Source: Strigomonas culicis
Taxonomy: Eukaryota; Euglenozoa; Kinetoplastea; Trypanosomatida; Trypanosomatidae
DNA: 45,976 bases
Assembly (NCBI GenBank): GCA_000482145.1
Contig: AUXH01000081.1
Location: 1-45,976, forward strand
Direction of reading: 5' to 3'
Below are positions 18,067 through 27,129 of this stretch, piece after piece. A program made the translations under genes and the position numbers. Numbering within the stretch: position 1 is the first letter of the stretch; every line of letters starts with the position of its first letter. The notes beneath the pieces were generated by a model. It did no database searches and was not told the DNA's origin. It worked only from the letters and a program-made list of their open reading frames with translations.

Positions 18067-18332
18067 TGTATACTATGGAGTCTGTTTTTAGTGTTTTCGC
18101 CTCATGCTTCAACAACAATTTGTAACGCTTATAGTTTTGTGTATGCGGTATCTTTTCATGGTATTCATTTTGCAGAGGACAGTAACATGTGTATGTATAA
18201 GATTTGCCTTTTTTTTTTATTCATTCCTTTTCTCCCATCTCTTTCTGTGCCTTTTACTTGAAGCTTACAAAAGCCTTACATCTACGCATCTTTTACCTTT
18301 CCTGGTTCCATTTAGAGGAAAGGCGACACAGG

Positions 18333-21215
18333 ATGAGCCTCGGCCCCTCTGCTTCATCAAAGGCAAACCGATTCTCTACGATAAGAAATCTGCCGAAAGT
18401 AGAGAAGCTTGAGGACACGAATGGGGCTTCTCAAAGCGGTGCGCGTGGCGCACTCGATGCCTTTATGCAACAACAGACGAACAGCGAGGTAGACAAGGAT
18501 GCAGAGTTGAAGGTGCACCGTAACCACTATGCGCAGCTTGTGTCACAATTAAATGCGCAAGCGTCTGTCTACCACTCCGTGGGGCTTTTCGTGGAGGCCA
18601 TGATGCGGGAGGTAAGCGTACGGGAGGACACTCCGACCCGCGCGGCGGCGGCCACGTGGGCTCTCGGCTTGCTCTCTGCGCAGCCCTCTGGCCATGCGCT
18701 GCGTGCGATTAGTGAGGCCCTGCTTCCGGTCATCTACTGTCAGTTTGACCCCGACCGCGTCACCTTCGCATCCCCGTCCATCCAGGCACAGCTGCGAGAC
18801 CCTGCAGCGGTGCGCTTCAACCCTTACTTCACCCACACCATGTATGTGGAGCAGCTGGATGTGGACAGGGGCAGTGTGTCGCAACTGTCGGAGACGTTAG
18901 AGCGACTGCTCCACGCGAACGACGAGCGCAAGAGCTTTGTTATGAAGACGATTGAGGGAACGCGCTGGACGGCGAAAAGGAATGCCTTTAACACGTGGCG
19001 CGCCTTTGCTCACCGACATCGCATTTTGGCTCTTGCCACTGAGCGAAGGGAGGCGCGCCACCGGCAGGAGCTGGAGAAATCGCACCTGAAGACGGTTTTC
19101 TACCTGTGGAAATTGCAAGTAGAGGTTTCCAGGGGCGGCTTTCTGACAGAGAGACTACACGAAGCCGCCGTGCAGTTAGAGAACGCAAAGAATCAATTTC
19201 AGCTGCAGTGTTACCGCGCCGACCGTCTCATCCAGGCGACGAAAGAGTCAAGGGAGGAGCTACAACAGGCAGCACTGCAGAACAGTATCCTCGAAAAGCG
19301 AGTGAGGGAGCTGAAGGAAGAGATGGCGGAAAGGGAGAAGGAGTATAACCGTAAACTGTCGCAAAGCGTGGGCGACGCGTTTGCTATTGTGCAAAAGTAC
19401 CGCGAACGAGTGACCTCCATGATGCAGGCACAATGGCCAGTGGAGGAATTCGTGACGGAGCCGATAGAGACCATGGAGTTTGACCTGGACGGCGCGGCGA
19501 AGCTTCTCGGCGATGTCGAGAGCACCGGGCCGTCGGGGACGGATACACTGCTGCAGTGGTGCAACAGTATCATCCGAAAAGCGTCGGACGCCGACCCGTA
19601 CGTGCCACTGCGTAACTTCGGGTCCGATTTTGCTTCTGGTGACGCATTCTACGAAATCATGCGATTTGTTTTTGGGGATGCGACCATCTCTGTCCCAGCC
19701 ATCTGTAGCCGCGACTTTCGGCTGAATCGCCTGCGCGAAGTGTGTGAGGAGGCTGGCATGTGCTACGTACTGGAGCCGTCGGACTTCATGAAGATTAAGG
19801 AAGATAAGATCGCGCTGGCACTCAGTGAACTCTATCGTCTTTACATAACTCGAAAATGGAAGGAGGTGACCCTGTCGTATGTACAGAAACTGGAAGAAGA
19901 AAGGAACAGCGCGCCCGTACCATCGCAAGGCGCTTCCAGTGCGACGGAAACCGTCGTGGACGAGGCGTCCTTTAGACAGCTGCTTAAGGACTGTGAAGCA
20001 CACCTCGAGTTGGCGCAGCGTGAAGAGTCCGAGCATGCCTACTACGAGCGGCAGCTGACCGAGTTCAGCGAATCGATTGGGCTCAACGAAGCGTTTCTGT
20101 GCGCACAGAGGCTGAGTGGCGTGCCCATTCCGCACGTCGGGAAGTGGGCCTCACGACACTTCTGGCTGATAAACTTCAAGTCGCTCATGGACCTCAAGGA
20201 GACGGTCGCGCCCCACACGGACGCCGCTCTGTGGACACAGCTACTCGAAGGCCCTCTCCGGCAGAGCCTGTGCACACACGCCGGCATGTCGGCGCGTGTG
20301 TTCTACGGCTACGCGGGTGAGGGCAGCAAGACCATGTCGGAAACCACTTTTTGGCGCTTCGTAGAGACGAGCGGCATTGTGAACGCGTCCTTGACAAAGG
20401 AGGCGATATCGTCCATGTTTGACCACGTGGCCTCCCCGCAGCTGGAGGCTGCCGTGAGGACGGCGACCAACAAAACTGCCAGTGAAGTGGAGATCCTTCT
20501 GTACGCTACCCGGCAGGAAATGGATATGCGCACCATCACCGCGACGCAGTTCGTTGAAGTTCTAGTACATCTGGCCATACACTACTACTGTAATACGCTG
20601 GGGCTTGTGGAGAGTGTGAACCGCTTTTTTGGCTCCCTCACCATCCCTACAGCATCTACATTCAGCCCGGCAATGGTATCCTTTTTCCAGTACGAGTGCC
20701 AAGAGGTGTTTCGTTTTTTTGTGGATGACTTGGCCAGGATCTTTTTCTTCTACGTGAAGCAACAAGAGAGCTCCAAGGTGGTAAAGGAGAGATCCTGGGC
20801 GACCCAAGATGGCGGCAGGTTCGGCGCGGTCCTGTCGCTCTCTATGTTTGTGAGCATCCTGAGGGATTGTGAGTATATTGCGGACAGCAACATGTCCCTG
20901 CGTGTTTTTAAGAATGATGGCCCGCTGCGTCTCTTCATCACCGCCATCCAAATTGAGAGGCTCATCGTCTCTCTGTGCAAGCACTTCGCGCGCGCAAAAC
21001 CGACCGAGCTGACGTTCACGTTGTTTACCGATGCCCTCTACACAACCGCGTATTACTGGTGTCCGGATCCGCTGGTGCCGCCCTCGCGCCGCTTTGCGGC
21101 ATTTCTCTCCGACATGATCACCCAGCTCATCAAGGTGAACTCGAAATCCACACTCATTTTGGGTGAGCCGCCCGCCATCTCGTTGGAGGGGGGCAAAAAA
21201 GTAACCTTCTTTTGA
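18333..21215 (+). CDS. Large coiled-coil protein with CH-like domain and SFI1-like repeats
   Basis: I do not recognise a named orthologue for this 960-residue protein. Visible parts: an N-terminal helical region; two SFI1/centrin-binding-like repeats near 218 (AFNTWRAFAHRHRILA) and 254 (VFYLWKLQVEV); a coiled coil (about 270-370, EKRVRELKEEMAEREKEYN); and a calponin-homology-like domain (about 403-500, starting LLQWCNSII, with FGSDFASGDAFYEIMRFVF and ending LALSELYRLYI). A second coiled coil lies at about 510-590, and a long helical C-terminal region contains EF-hand-like spacing without good calcium loops. CH plus coiled coil is typical of flagellar and basal-body proteins, so a cytoskeletal role is likely. 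Start: ATG after the AG at 18314-18315; the longer frame begins with TTG. Confidence 0.72.
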   Translation: MSLGPSASSKANRFSTIRNLPKVEKLEDTNGASQSGARGALDAFMQQQTNSEVDKDAELKVHRNHYAQLVSQLNAQASVYHSVGLFVEAMMREVSVREDTPTRAAAATWALGLLSAQPSGHALRAISEALLPVIYCQFDPDRVTFASPSIQAQLRDPAAVRFNPYFTHTMYVEQLDVDRGSVSQLSETLERLLHANDERKSFVMKTIEGTRWTAKRNAFNTWRAFAHRHRILALATERREARHRQELEKSHLKTVFYLWKLQVEVSRGGFLTERLHEAAVQLENAKNQFQLQCYRADRLIQATKESREELQQAALQNSILEKRVRELKEEMAEREKEYNRKLSQSVGDAFAIVQKYRERVTSMMQAQWPVEEFVTEPIETMEFDLDGAAKLLGDVESTGPSGTDTLLQWCNSIIRKASDADPYVPLRNFGSDFASGDAFYEIMRFVFGDATISVPAICSRDFRLNRLREVCEEAGMCYVLEPSDFMKIKEDKIALALSELYRLYITRKWKEVTLSYVQKLEEERNSAPVPSQGASSATETVVDEASFRQLLKDCEAHLELAQREESEHAYYERQLTEFSESIGLNEAFLCAQRLSGVPIPHVGKWASRHFWLINFKSLMDLKETVAPHTDAALWTQLLEGPLRQSLCTHAGMSARVFYGYAGEGSKTMSETTFWRFVETSGIVNASLTKEAISSMFDHVASPQLEAAVRTATNKTASEVEILLYATRQEMDMRTITATQFVEVLVHLAIHYYCNTLGLVESVNRFFGSLTIPTASTFSPAMVSFFQYECQEVFRFFVDDLARIFFFYVKQQESSKVVKERSWATQDGGRFGAVLSLSMFVSILRDCEYIADSNMSLRVFKNDGPLRLFITAIQIERLIVSLCKHFARAKPTELTFTLFTDALYTTAYYWCPDPLVPPSRRFAAFLSDMITQLIKVNSKSTLILGEPPAISLEGGKKVTFF

Positions 21216-21559
21216 TAATGAATGTAAATATGAGTATATATTCCCCTTTTCATCTTTTTATATGTACACTGATTATGTATAATTCTGGTTTCTGAACTCT
21301 GTGAGTCAACAAGTAAGAAGTACCAAATGCAGCACCAGCAAACAAACATAAAAACACCCCCCCCAAAAAAAAAAAAATGTTCCTCTTGTTCCAACAAAAG
21401 GCACATTTTGCGAAAAAGACCACCTGCTGATGCCATGAGATAAACGTTGGACCAGAGTACATTTTCTTCTATTCTCTATTCCTCCACACTCATACAACGC
21501 ACTAAAAGTAACAGACAAAGGAAGTGCCTTAGCAGAAATTGAGGACGGGGGGAGGAAAC
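21216..21559 (+). other. CH protein to mitochondrial J-protein intergenic region
   Basis: AT-rich, with a C-run then A-run at about 21356-21377 and a CT-rich tract at about 21462-21490. Candidate acceptors include the AG at 21507-21508. No gene seen. Confidence 0.5.
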
Positions 21560-23104
21560 ATGCGAAGACTCTTCACTGTATCGCACTGCGATCCGCAGGT
21601 CCTGTCGATGGCAACGGTCCGCAGTCGAGCAGCGGCCTGTCGGAGTTTTTTTTCTATTGTGGATGAAAAGCTCAATGATGACACGCCCAGTGCCCCCATA
21701 GTGGCCGTCAATGCCGACCGGCTGGAAAAGAACAAGGTGCTGGTAGAGAAGAAGGCCTTTGGCATTCCATTTCTTGTGTCTGACGCGGAGGCGGTGGACC
21801 GTGTGTGCGCGCACCACGGGGCCTCCGTCGCGCTGCACGGTGTCGAGCGCTACATGATGCCCTTCTGGCTGACCAAGACGTCCGCGGGCGGCTCTTTCAA
21901 GGCGGACATACTACAGCCCGACCCCTCACACATGACGCAGCAAAACTGCTACGTGTGGGTGACGGGTCCTAGGTACCACTTCGCCTACCCCTTTGACGAG
22001 TACCTGCCTGTGAATCAAGTGTCTGCCTCCTATCTGGAGCCTATGCGGGCGGTGGAGTCGTGCCTCACTGGCAGCCATGTACCGTCCATGCTCATCTCTC
22101 GCTTCGAGTTGCTGGGGGAACTGGAAAAGATGCAAAGGCGACCAAAAGTGATTCCCTTCGCCATGTCCACAGTAACAGCGCTCTCCATCGTAGAAAAGCG
22201 CGTCAACCGCCGTCTTGTGTTGGACCGCATCGACAAGGAGTTAAAGAAATTCCACGGGAGCTTCATCCAGAGCAACGTTTCACTCACACATGTCTTTTTG
22301 GAGGCAAACGGCGTCCGTCCGGTGTTCCTGCCACTGTTCAAGCTGATGCTTTCGACTGCGACCAGCCCCACCCCCATCCCTGCCTACGTCTGCGGCGCGA
22401 CCGGGAAGGTGGCCGGACCCGTCGTGCACCTCAGCCGGCAAAAGCGCACCGCCGTGGCCGCGGCGGCAGCGCTGGGGGCGCTGTTTGCGCTAGCCCCGCT
22501 GGTGGAGCCGGGTGTGGCGACGGCCGCGGCGATCGGCTGTGGGGTGTCGTCCGGCTACGTCCTGCGTCAGATCCGGCGTGTGCAGTGCCTACAGGAACTA
22601 GCACGGCAACGGGCGGAGTTGAGGTCGCTGGGGATTTTGAACTTTGCGACGGACAGCGCTGGCTATCGGTGGTCCCCCGAGGACGAGGAGCGCCACGAGT
22701 ACGAGTACAGAGAGGAGCTGCGCCGACAGGCGCGGCAGCGGGACGCCTTCGAGCAGCGGGTGAAGGAGGAGGCGGCACGCGATCGTGCGCGGCAGCAGGG
22801 GCGGCACTTCGATCCGAAGCGGCGGCGGCGGACCGACCTCATCGACGCCGACCCGCTCGGTTACTACGAGATACTCGGCCTCGCGGGGAAGGAATTCTCC
22901 TGCACCGCAAAGGAGATATCGAAGGCGTTTCGCGAGGCCGTCCGCGTGCACCACCCGGATGTTAACCGTGACGGCGACGCAGAGGCAAAGAAGAAGCACA
23001 TGCAGAAAATCATTGCTGCGTACAAGGTACTTCATAACCCAAAGACTAAAAAACAGTATGATGCCGGTGAGCTGACTGAAAAGACGATTACAGAGGATGA
23101 GTAG
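21560..23104 (+). CDS. Mitochondrial membrane J-domain protein (C-terminal J domain)
   Basis: The 514-residue protein has a basic, Ser/Ala-rich presequence-like N-terminus (MRRLFTVSHC...), a central globular region, and a hydrophobic, Ala/Gly-rich stretch (about 297-335) that could form one or two membrane spans. An Arg/Glu-rich helix (about 345-425) and a C-terminal J domain (about 432-500) follow, with HPD at 465-467 (VRVHHPDVNRDGDAEAKKKH). The C-terminal J domain behind membrane spans suggests recruitment of mitochondrial Hsp70 at the inner membrane, for example in import. That is inference from topology. The frame reaches upstream to TTG 21539, but the first ATG is 21560. It is one of two J-proteins within 5 kb. 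Confidence 0.78.
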   Translation: MRRLFTVSHCDPQVLSMATVRSRAAACRSFFSIVDEKLNDDTPSAPIVAVNADRLEKNKVLVEKKAFGIPFLVSDAEAVDRVCAHHGASVALHGVERYMMPFWLTKTSAGGSFKADILQPDPSHMTQQNCYVWVTGPRYHFAYPFDEYLPVNQVSASYLEPMRAVESCLTGSHVPSMLISRFELLGELEKMQRRPKVIPFAMSTVTALSIVEKRVNRRLVLDRIDKELKKFHGSFIQSNVSLTHVFLEANGVRPVFLPLFKLMLSTATSPTPIPAYVCGATGKVAGPVVHLSRQKRTAVAAAAALGALFALAPLVEPGVATAAAIGCGVSSGYVLRQIRRVQCLQELARQRAELRSLGILNFATDSAGYRWSPEDEERHEYEYREELRRQARQRDAFEQRVKEEAARDRARQQGRHFDPKRRRRTDLIDADPLGYYEILGLAGKEFSCTAKEISKAFREAVRVHHPDVNRDGDAEAKKKHMQKIIAAYKVLHNPKTKKQYDAGELTEKTITEDE

Positions 23105-23386
23105 TGCCTCCTGGTTCCTTCCCTTTCTCGTAAGCATACCTCAGATGCTGAATCCACATAATTCTGTAGTGTTCATTAAAAAAAAAAAAGATAACAATTA
23201 TCATAACAACTGTGAAAATAAGCTCTCTCTTTCTTTCTTTCATGTGCTGATACGACTGTCCGCTCATGTTGTTACCACTTCGTTCTTTTTTTCTTTTTCT
23301 TTTCCCTTTCCTCATCTTTTTACTGATGCCACTGAAAGCTATTACTTTCCGTAGAAATTGCAAGTGTACTTGTTAGGGTATTGACA

Positions 23387-25103
23387 ATGTCAGCACCGGC
23401 CTCACTTTGCGGTGCACCCATCCCGTTGCCTACGTCTTTTTCTATACCCTCTGCCATCCCACCACCGTCGCCGCAGGTGCCGCAGGGAGGGCCCCTCTCC
23501 GTAGCGGATAGGACAGCGGCCGGCATGGCCCTGCCGCCGCCACCCGCTCAAGGCACGAGTCTCTTACAACAAATGGGGCTGCCTATTCCCACTGCTGCCG
23601 CATCGTCGATACCGCCACCGACGCCCTACGCGCCCCAAGGTGGGCCTGTTTCCATCGCGGATATGACGGCGGCCGGCATGGCCCCGCCGCCGCCACAACC
23701 GCAGGGTGGCAACACACTGCTGCAGCAGATGGGACTGCCCTCTCCCGTTGCTACATCCTCTGCCATCCCGCTGCCGTCGCCGCAGGTGCCGCAAGGTGGG
23801 CCCCTCTCCGTAGCGGATATGACGGCGGCCGGCATGGCCCTGCCGCTCAGGGCACGAGTCTCTTACAACAGATGGGGCTGCCTATTCCCACTGCTGCCGC
23901 ATCGTCGATACCGCCGCCGACGCCCTACGCGCCCAAGGTGGGCCCCTCTCCGTAGCGGATATGACGGCGGCCGGCATGGCCCTGCCGCCACCACCTGCTC
24001 AAGGCACGTTACAACAGATGGGGCTGCCTATTCCCACTGCTGACACATCGTCGATACCGCCGCCGACGCCCTACGCGCCCCAAGGTGGGCCCCTCTCCGT
24101 AGCGGATATGACGGCGGCCGGCATGGCCCCGCCGCCGCCACAGCCGCAGGACCACACGGCGTTGCCGCCGATGGGCCTGCCGTCTTCCTTTCTGACCGTG
24201 TCGTCCTTGCCACTGCCGGGCGCGGGCGCCGCCGCGGCGCCGTCCCCCACGCACGGCGCGTCGCTGCTGGCGCACATGGGGCTGCACGCCCCCGGCGGGG
24301 CGGCGGGGGACGCGGCGGCACCCGCCTACCCCTACTCGTACCAGGCCAGCCAGCCAGCGCCCGCGCAGCCGACGCCTCCGGCCGACACCGCCTCGCACCT
24401 GGCGGTGCCGCCGACCATGTCGCTGGAGAAGTGGCTGGAGCTGGAGGCGGCCGCGCTGCGCCGCGTGCCGAACGCGGAGCAGACCCGTTACCTCGACGTG
24501 GACGAGGTCATGCGGGACGCGGTGTGCCAGCTCTTCGTGCAGTCCGACTACGACGTGCTGCGGCTCCTCACCAATGTCACGCGCAGCCTCCAGCACATTG
24601 GGCGGCACGACGTCGGCCTCATGCGCAACGAGAGCTTCACCGCCTTCACGGTGACGCAGTCGGAGGCCTACGGTGGGCGAGGGGCGGACGTCACGCTCTC
24701 AGAGGTCGAGCGCCGGCGTCGCGCCGTGGCGGAGTCGATCGATCGCATTCACAGGTCCAACTTGGTGTCCAAGGAAACGTTCGACCGCATCGCGGCCCAG
24801 GCCGCGGTGGAGCAGAATAGAGCACCGCCCCCAGTGCTCACGGCCACGGCCACGCAGCCGGCGCGCAACGATCCATTCCGCAAGAGTGCCTACGAGGAGA
24901 TGCTAGACCACATTGCCAGGGAGCGGGCCGCGAAGACACGCGATGGCCGAAAAAAACGAAGTACGTCCGCGCATCAGCGAAGGGCGGCGGCCCAGTCGCT
25001 GCCTGCGACGTACAACGGGAACTACCTACTCAACCGCTATGGTGGTGCATTCCCCGAAGAGAACTACTACAGCAACTACCGCTACAATGGATTAAAAAAG
25101 TAG
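23387..25103 (+). pseudogene. Proline-rich repeat protein gene with two frameshifting deletions
   Basis: The frame from ATG 23387 reads an N-terminal array of about 51-residue Pro/Gly/Ala repeats (PQGGPLSVADMTAAGMA...LLQQMGLP), then turns to Arg-rich nonsense and stops at 24043. The repeats continue in another frame, open from 23961 to 25103. The third unit (142 bases) equals the first (153 bases) minus 10 bases near 23846 and one C near 23932. Together they shift the frame exactly onto the downstream one. The downstream part has a helical region (MSLEKWLELEAAALRRVPNAE, then charged helices) and a Tyr/Asn-rich tail (NYYSNYRYNG). The family is unknown to me. Either this is a recent pseudogene, or, at least as likely, the repeat was mis-assembled and the gene is whole. 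Confidence 0.65.
23516..24135 (+). repeat. Tandem repeat array, unit about 147-156 bases
   Basis: The anchor GCGGCCGGCATGGCC recurs with its ATG at 23525, 23678, 23834, 23976 and 24123, giving unit lengths of 153, 156, 142 and 147. Units alternate between two sequence types, as if a two-unit block had been duplicated. Only the 142-base unit is not a multiple of three. Confidence 0.88.
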
Positions 25104-25615
25104 CACGTATTTCCTTACGTCGCTTGGTTTTAGCAACAGCAGCAACAAGAAAGAACAGTTTTTTTTTTTTGAACACTCCCTTTTCTTCCTTTAGACCTGA
25201 ACGATAACACTGCACCTGTGTGTATGGATGAAAGTGTGTAAATTCATTTTAGAATAGAATAGACTATACAACCGTTTATATACTCTACACTATACCCATC
25301 TCCGTGTATATGTATGTATGTCTTTCTTCTTCGTGTGTGTAGGTGCTTCTGTTCACGCTAACAGATACACTGTGACGCTTCTCTGTTACCGTACTACTTA
25401 ATAGGCGCTTCATTCTCTCTCTTTCCTACTTCGCTAAACAAAGTATTTTTTGTTTCACGTATACAGAAGGTATAGAGTAGCCTTGTAACCGTGTTTTTTT
25501 TTCTGTATTATTGCTCAAAATTGGAATTTAGTCGTTCTATCGGCTATCCCTTTTTCTATTCTGTTCTACTATCATCTCTTTTTTTACTTCTGTTTTTTTC
25601 TGTCCTCCTATACTT
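25104..25615 (+). other. Long intergenic region before the nucleoside hydrolase
   Basis: AT-rich, with T-runs near 25158-25170 and 25493-25502 and an extended pyrimidine tract at 25545-25610. The last AG before the next ATG is at about 25529-25530. The first AG after the long tract lies inside the coding region, so the mature leader is probably about 85 bases and pyrimidine-rich. Confidence 0.5.
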
Positions 25616-26677
25616 ATGCTTAAGCGGAAAATCATCATTGATACTGATTGCGGTGGTGATGATGCCATTGCCATCATGACGGCGCTGACGGACGAGAACA
25701 CGCAGGTTATCGCCATCACCGCCGTGTGGGGGAACGTAGATGTCGACCAGGGGGTGCAGAACCTCGGGAAGCTGCTGGACCTGTACGGGCGCGACATCCC
25801 CTTCTTCAAGGGCGCCGCCGGGCCGCTGGTGGGCACGCGCGAGACGGTGCAGTGGGGTGGCTTCGGCAAGGACGGCTTTGGCGACGCGGACTTCCCACCG
25901 TCCGCGCGCGTGGACGTGCAGCCCCGCACGCACGCCGCGCTGGCGATCATAGACCTGCTGCGCGGCGCGCAACCCGCGGAGGACGAGGTGTACCAGCTGG
26001 TGTGTCTGGGCCCCCTCACCAACGTAGCCCTTGCGATGCGCATCGCGCCGGAGGTGTTTAGCGTGCTCGGCAGCGAGTCGGAGCCCGCCATCACCATCAT
26101 GGGCGGCGCGAGTGAGGCCAAGGGCAACTCCAACCTCGCGGCGGAGTTCAACATCCACTGCGACCCCGAGGCCGCCCACATTGTGTTCCACCAGCGCGAG
26201 ATGAAACCGATCCAGCTGGTGACGTGGGAGGTGACCGTGGACTGCTGCATGACGTGGCACTTCTACGACACGTGGGTCGGCCGCCGATCCGCGCAGCCGC
26301 AGAACGCGACGCAGGCCTTCGTCGAGCGCATGTTTCAGCGGCTGGAGGCCTTCACCCGGCCGCTGGAGGACGGCACCAAGGCGGACACCGGCGATGCGGA
26401 GGCGACGCAGGACGCGACGTGTGTCATCCCGGATGCGGTGGCCATGGTAGCGGCCCTCTACCCCGATTCTGTGCTAGAGAGCCTTCTCACGTACTCCACC
26501 GTCGAGCTGTATGGGCGCGAGACGCGGGGCGAGACCTGCATCGACTGGTACGGCACCGACCAATCGATGGCGAAGCGCGGGCGCTGGAGGAATTGCAAAC
26601 TAGTGTCCAGCATCGACAATTGTAAATATTTAGATGTAATGGAGAAGATTGTCAATTATACAATTGAAGACATCTAA
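25616..26677 (+). CDS. Nucleoside hydrolase (inosine-uridine-preferring family)
   Basis: The 353-residue enzyme would cleave the N-glycosidic bond of ribonucleosides to ribose and free base, feeding purine salvage, on which trypanosomatids depend. Seen: the N-terminal calcium/ribose motif IIIDTDCGGDDA (Asp9, 11, 15, 16), CLGPLTNVALAM, ITIMGGASEAKGN, and AEFNIHCDPEAAHIVF. Two departures from the classic pattern: Cys12 replaces the proline of DTDPG, and the C-terminal HDP catalytic motif reads IPDAVAM, so the Asp is kept but the His is missing. Specificity therefore cannot be read off and may differ from the Crithidia IU enzyme. There is no signal peptide. The ATG lies immediately after the pyrimidine tract. 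From memory, a Leishmania nucleoside hydrolase gene also sits just before HAT1. Confidence 0.88.
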   Translation: MLKRKIIIDTDCGGDDAIAIMTALTDENTQVIAITAVWGNVDVDQGVQNLGKLLDLYGRDIPFFKGAAGPLVGTRETVQWGGFGKDGFGDADFPPSARVDVQPRTHAALAIIDLLRGAQPAEDEVYQLVCLGPLTNVALAMRIAPEVFSVLGSESEPAITIMGGASEAKGNSNLAAEFNIHCDPEAAHIVFHQREMKPIQLVTWEVTVDCCMTWHFYDTWVGRRSAQPQNATQAFVERMFQRLEAFTRPLEDGTKADTGDAEATQDATCVIPDAVAMVAALYPDSVLESLLTYSTVELYGRETRGETCIDWYGTDQSMAKRGRWRNCKLVSSIDNCKYLDVMEKIVNYTIEDI

Positions 26678-26760
26678 CCTCAAATACAGAGAAGATAAAC
26701 CAGAACATAAAACTAGTGTTTCTTCTATTTGTTTTTGTAGTTTTCTTTTCCCTACTATGT

Positions 26761-26808
<48 letters not shown>

Positions 26809-27129
26809 GTATCTCATTGATTGGCCGGTTGTACGAGAATGTAGACTCATTGTCACAACCAATGTAATCGACCTGCAGACGGATGTAACCACTACAAGTG
26901 AATACGGTGCTGTTATGCTGCGCCGTTTGTATGATAGCTCTGTATAACAGAGTAGGATTTCTTTGTTCACAGTGTATGTGCTCCTCTTCCCTCCACTGCA
27001 TTGAATTGTCCTCTTCCGGGTCTTACACGCTCCCCAGTACAAACTTGTCTTCTCTCACTAATACTATTTGCGTATTGCTTATTAGCACGGATCGAGGGAC
27101 TGGCAGAAGACGACGTTTAGATAGCCAGC
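26678..27129 (+). other. Intergenic region with AT microsatellite
   Basis: Contains an AT run, then mixed sequence, then a CT/T-rich tract (about 27045-27080) and the acceptor AG at 27084-27085, which leaves a leader of about 44 bases for the acetyltransferase. No gene seen. Confidence 0.55.
26775..26806. repeat. AT dinucleotide microsatellite
   Basis: An uninterrupted AT run of about 16 units in the intergenic DNA. Confidence 0.9.

Noticed and set aside
18204..18332. Signal-anchor-like extension of the CH-domain protein
   Set aside because: Starts with TTG, and the sequence is the splice tract; the AG at 18315 is followed by ATG 18333.
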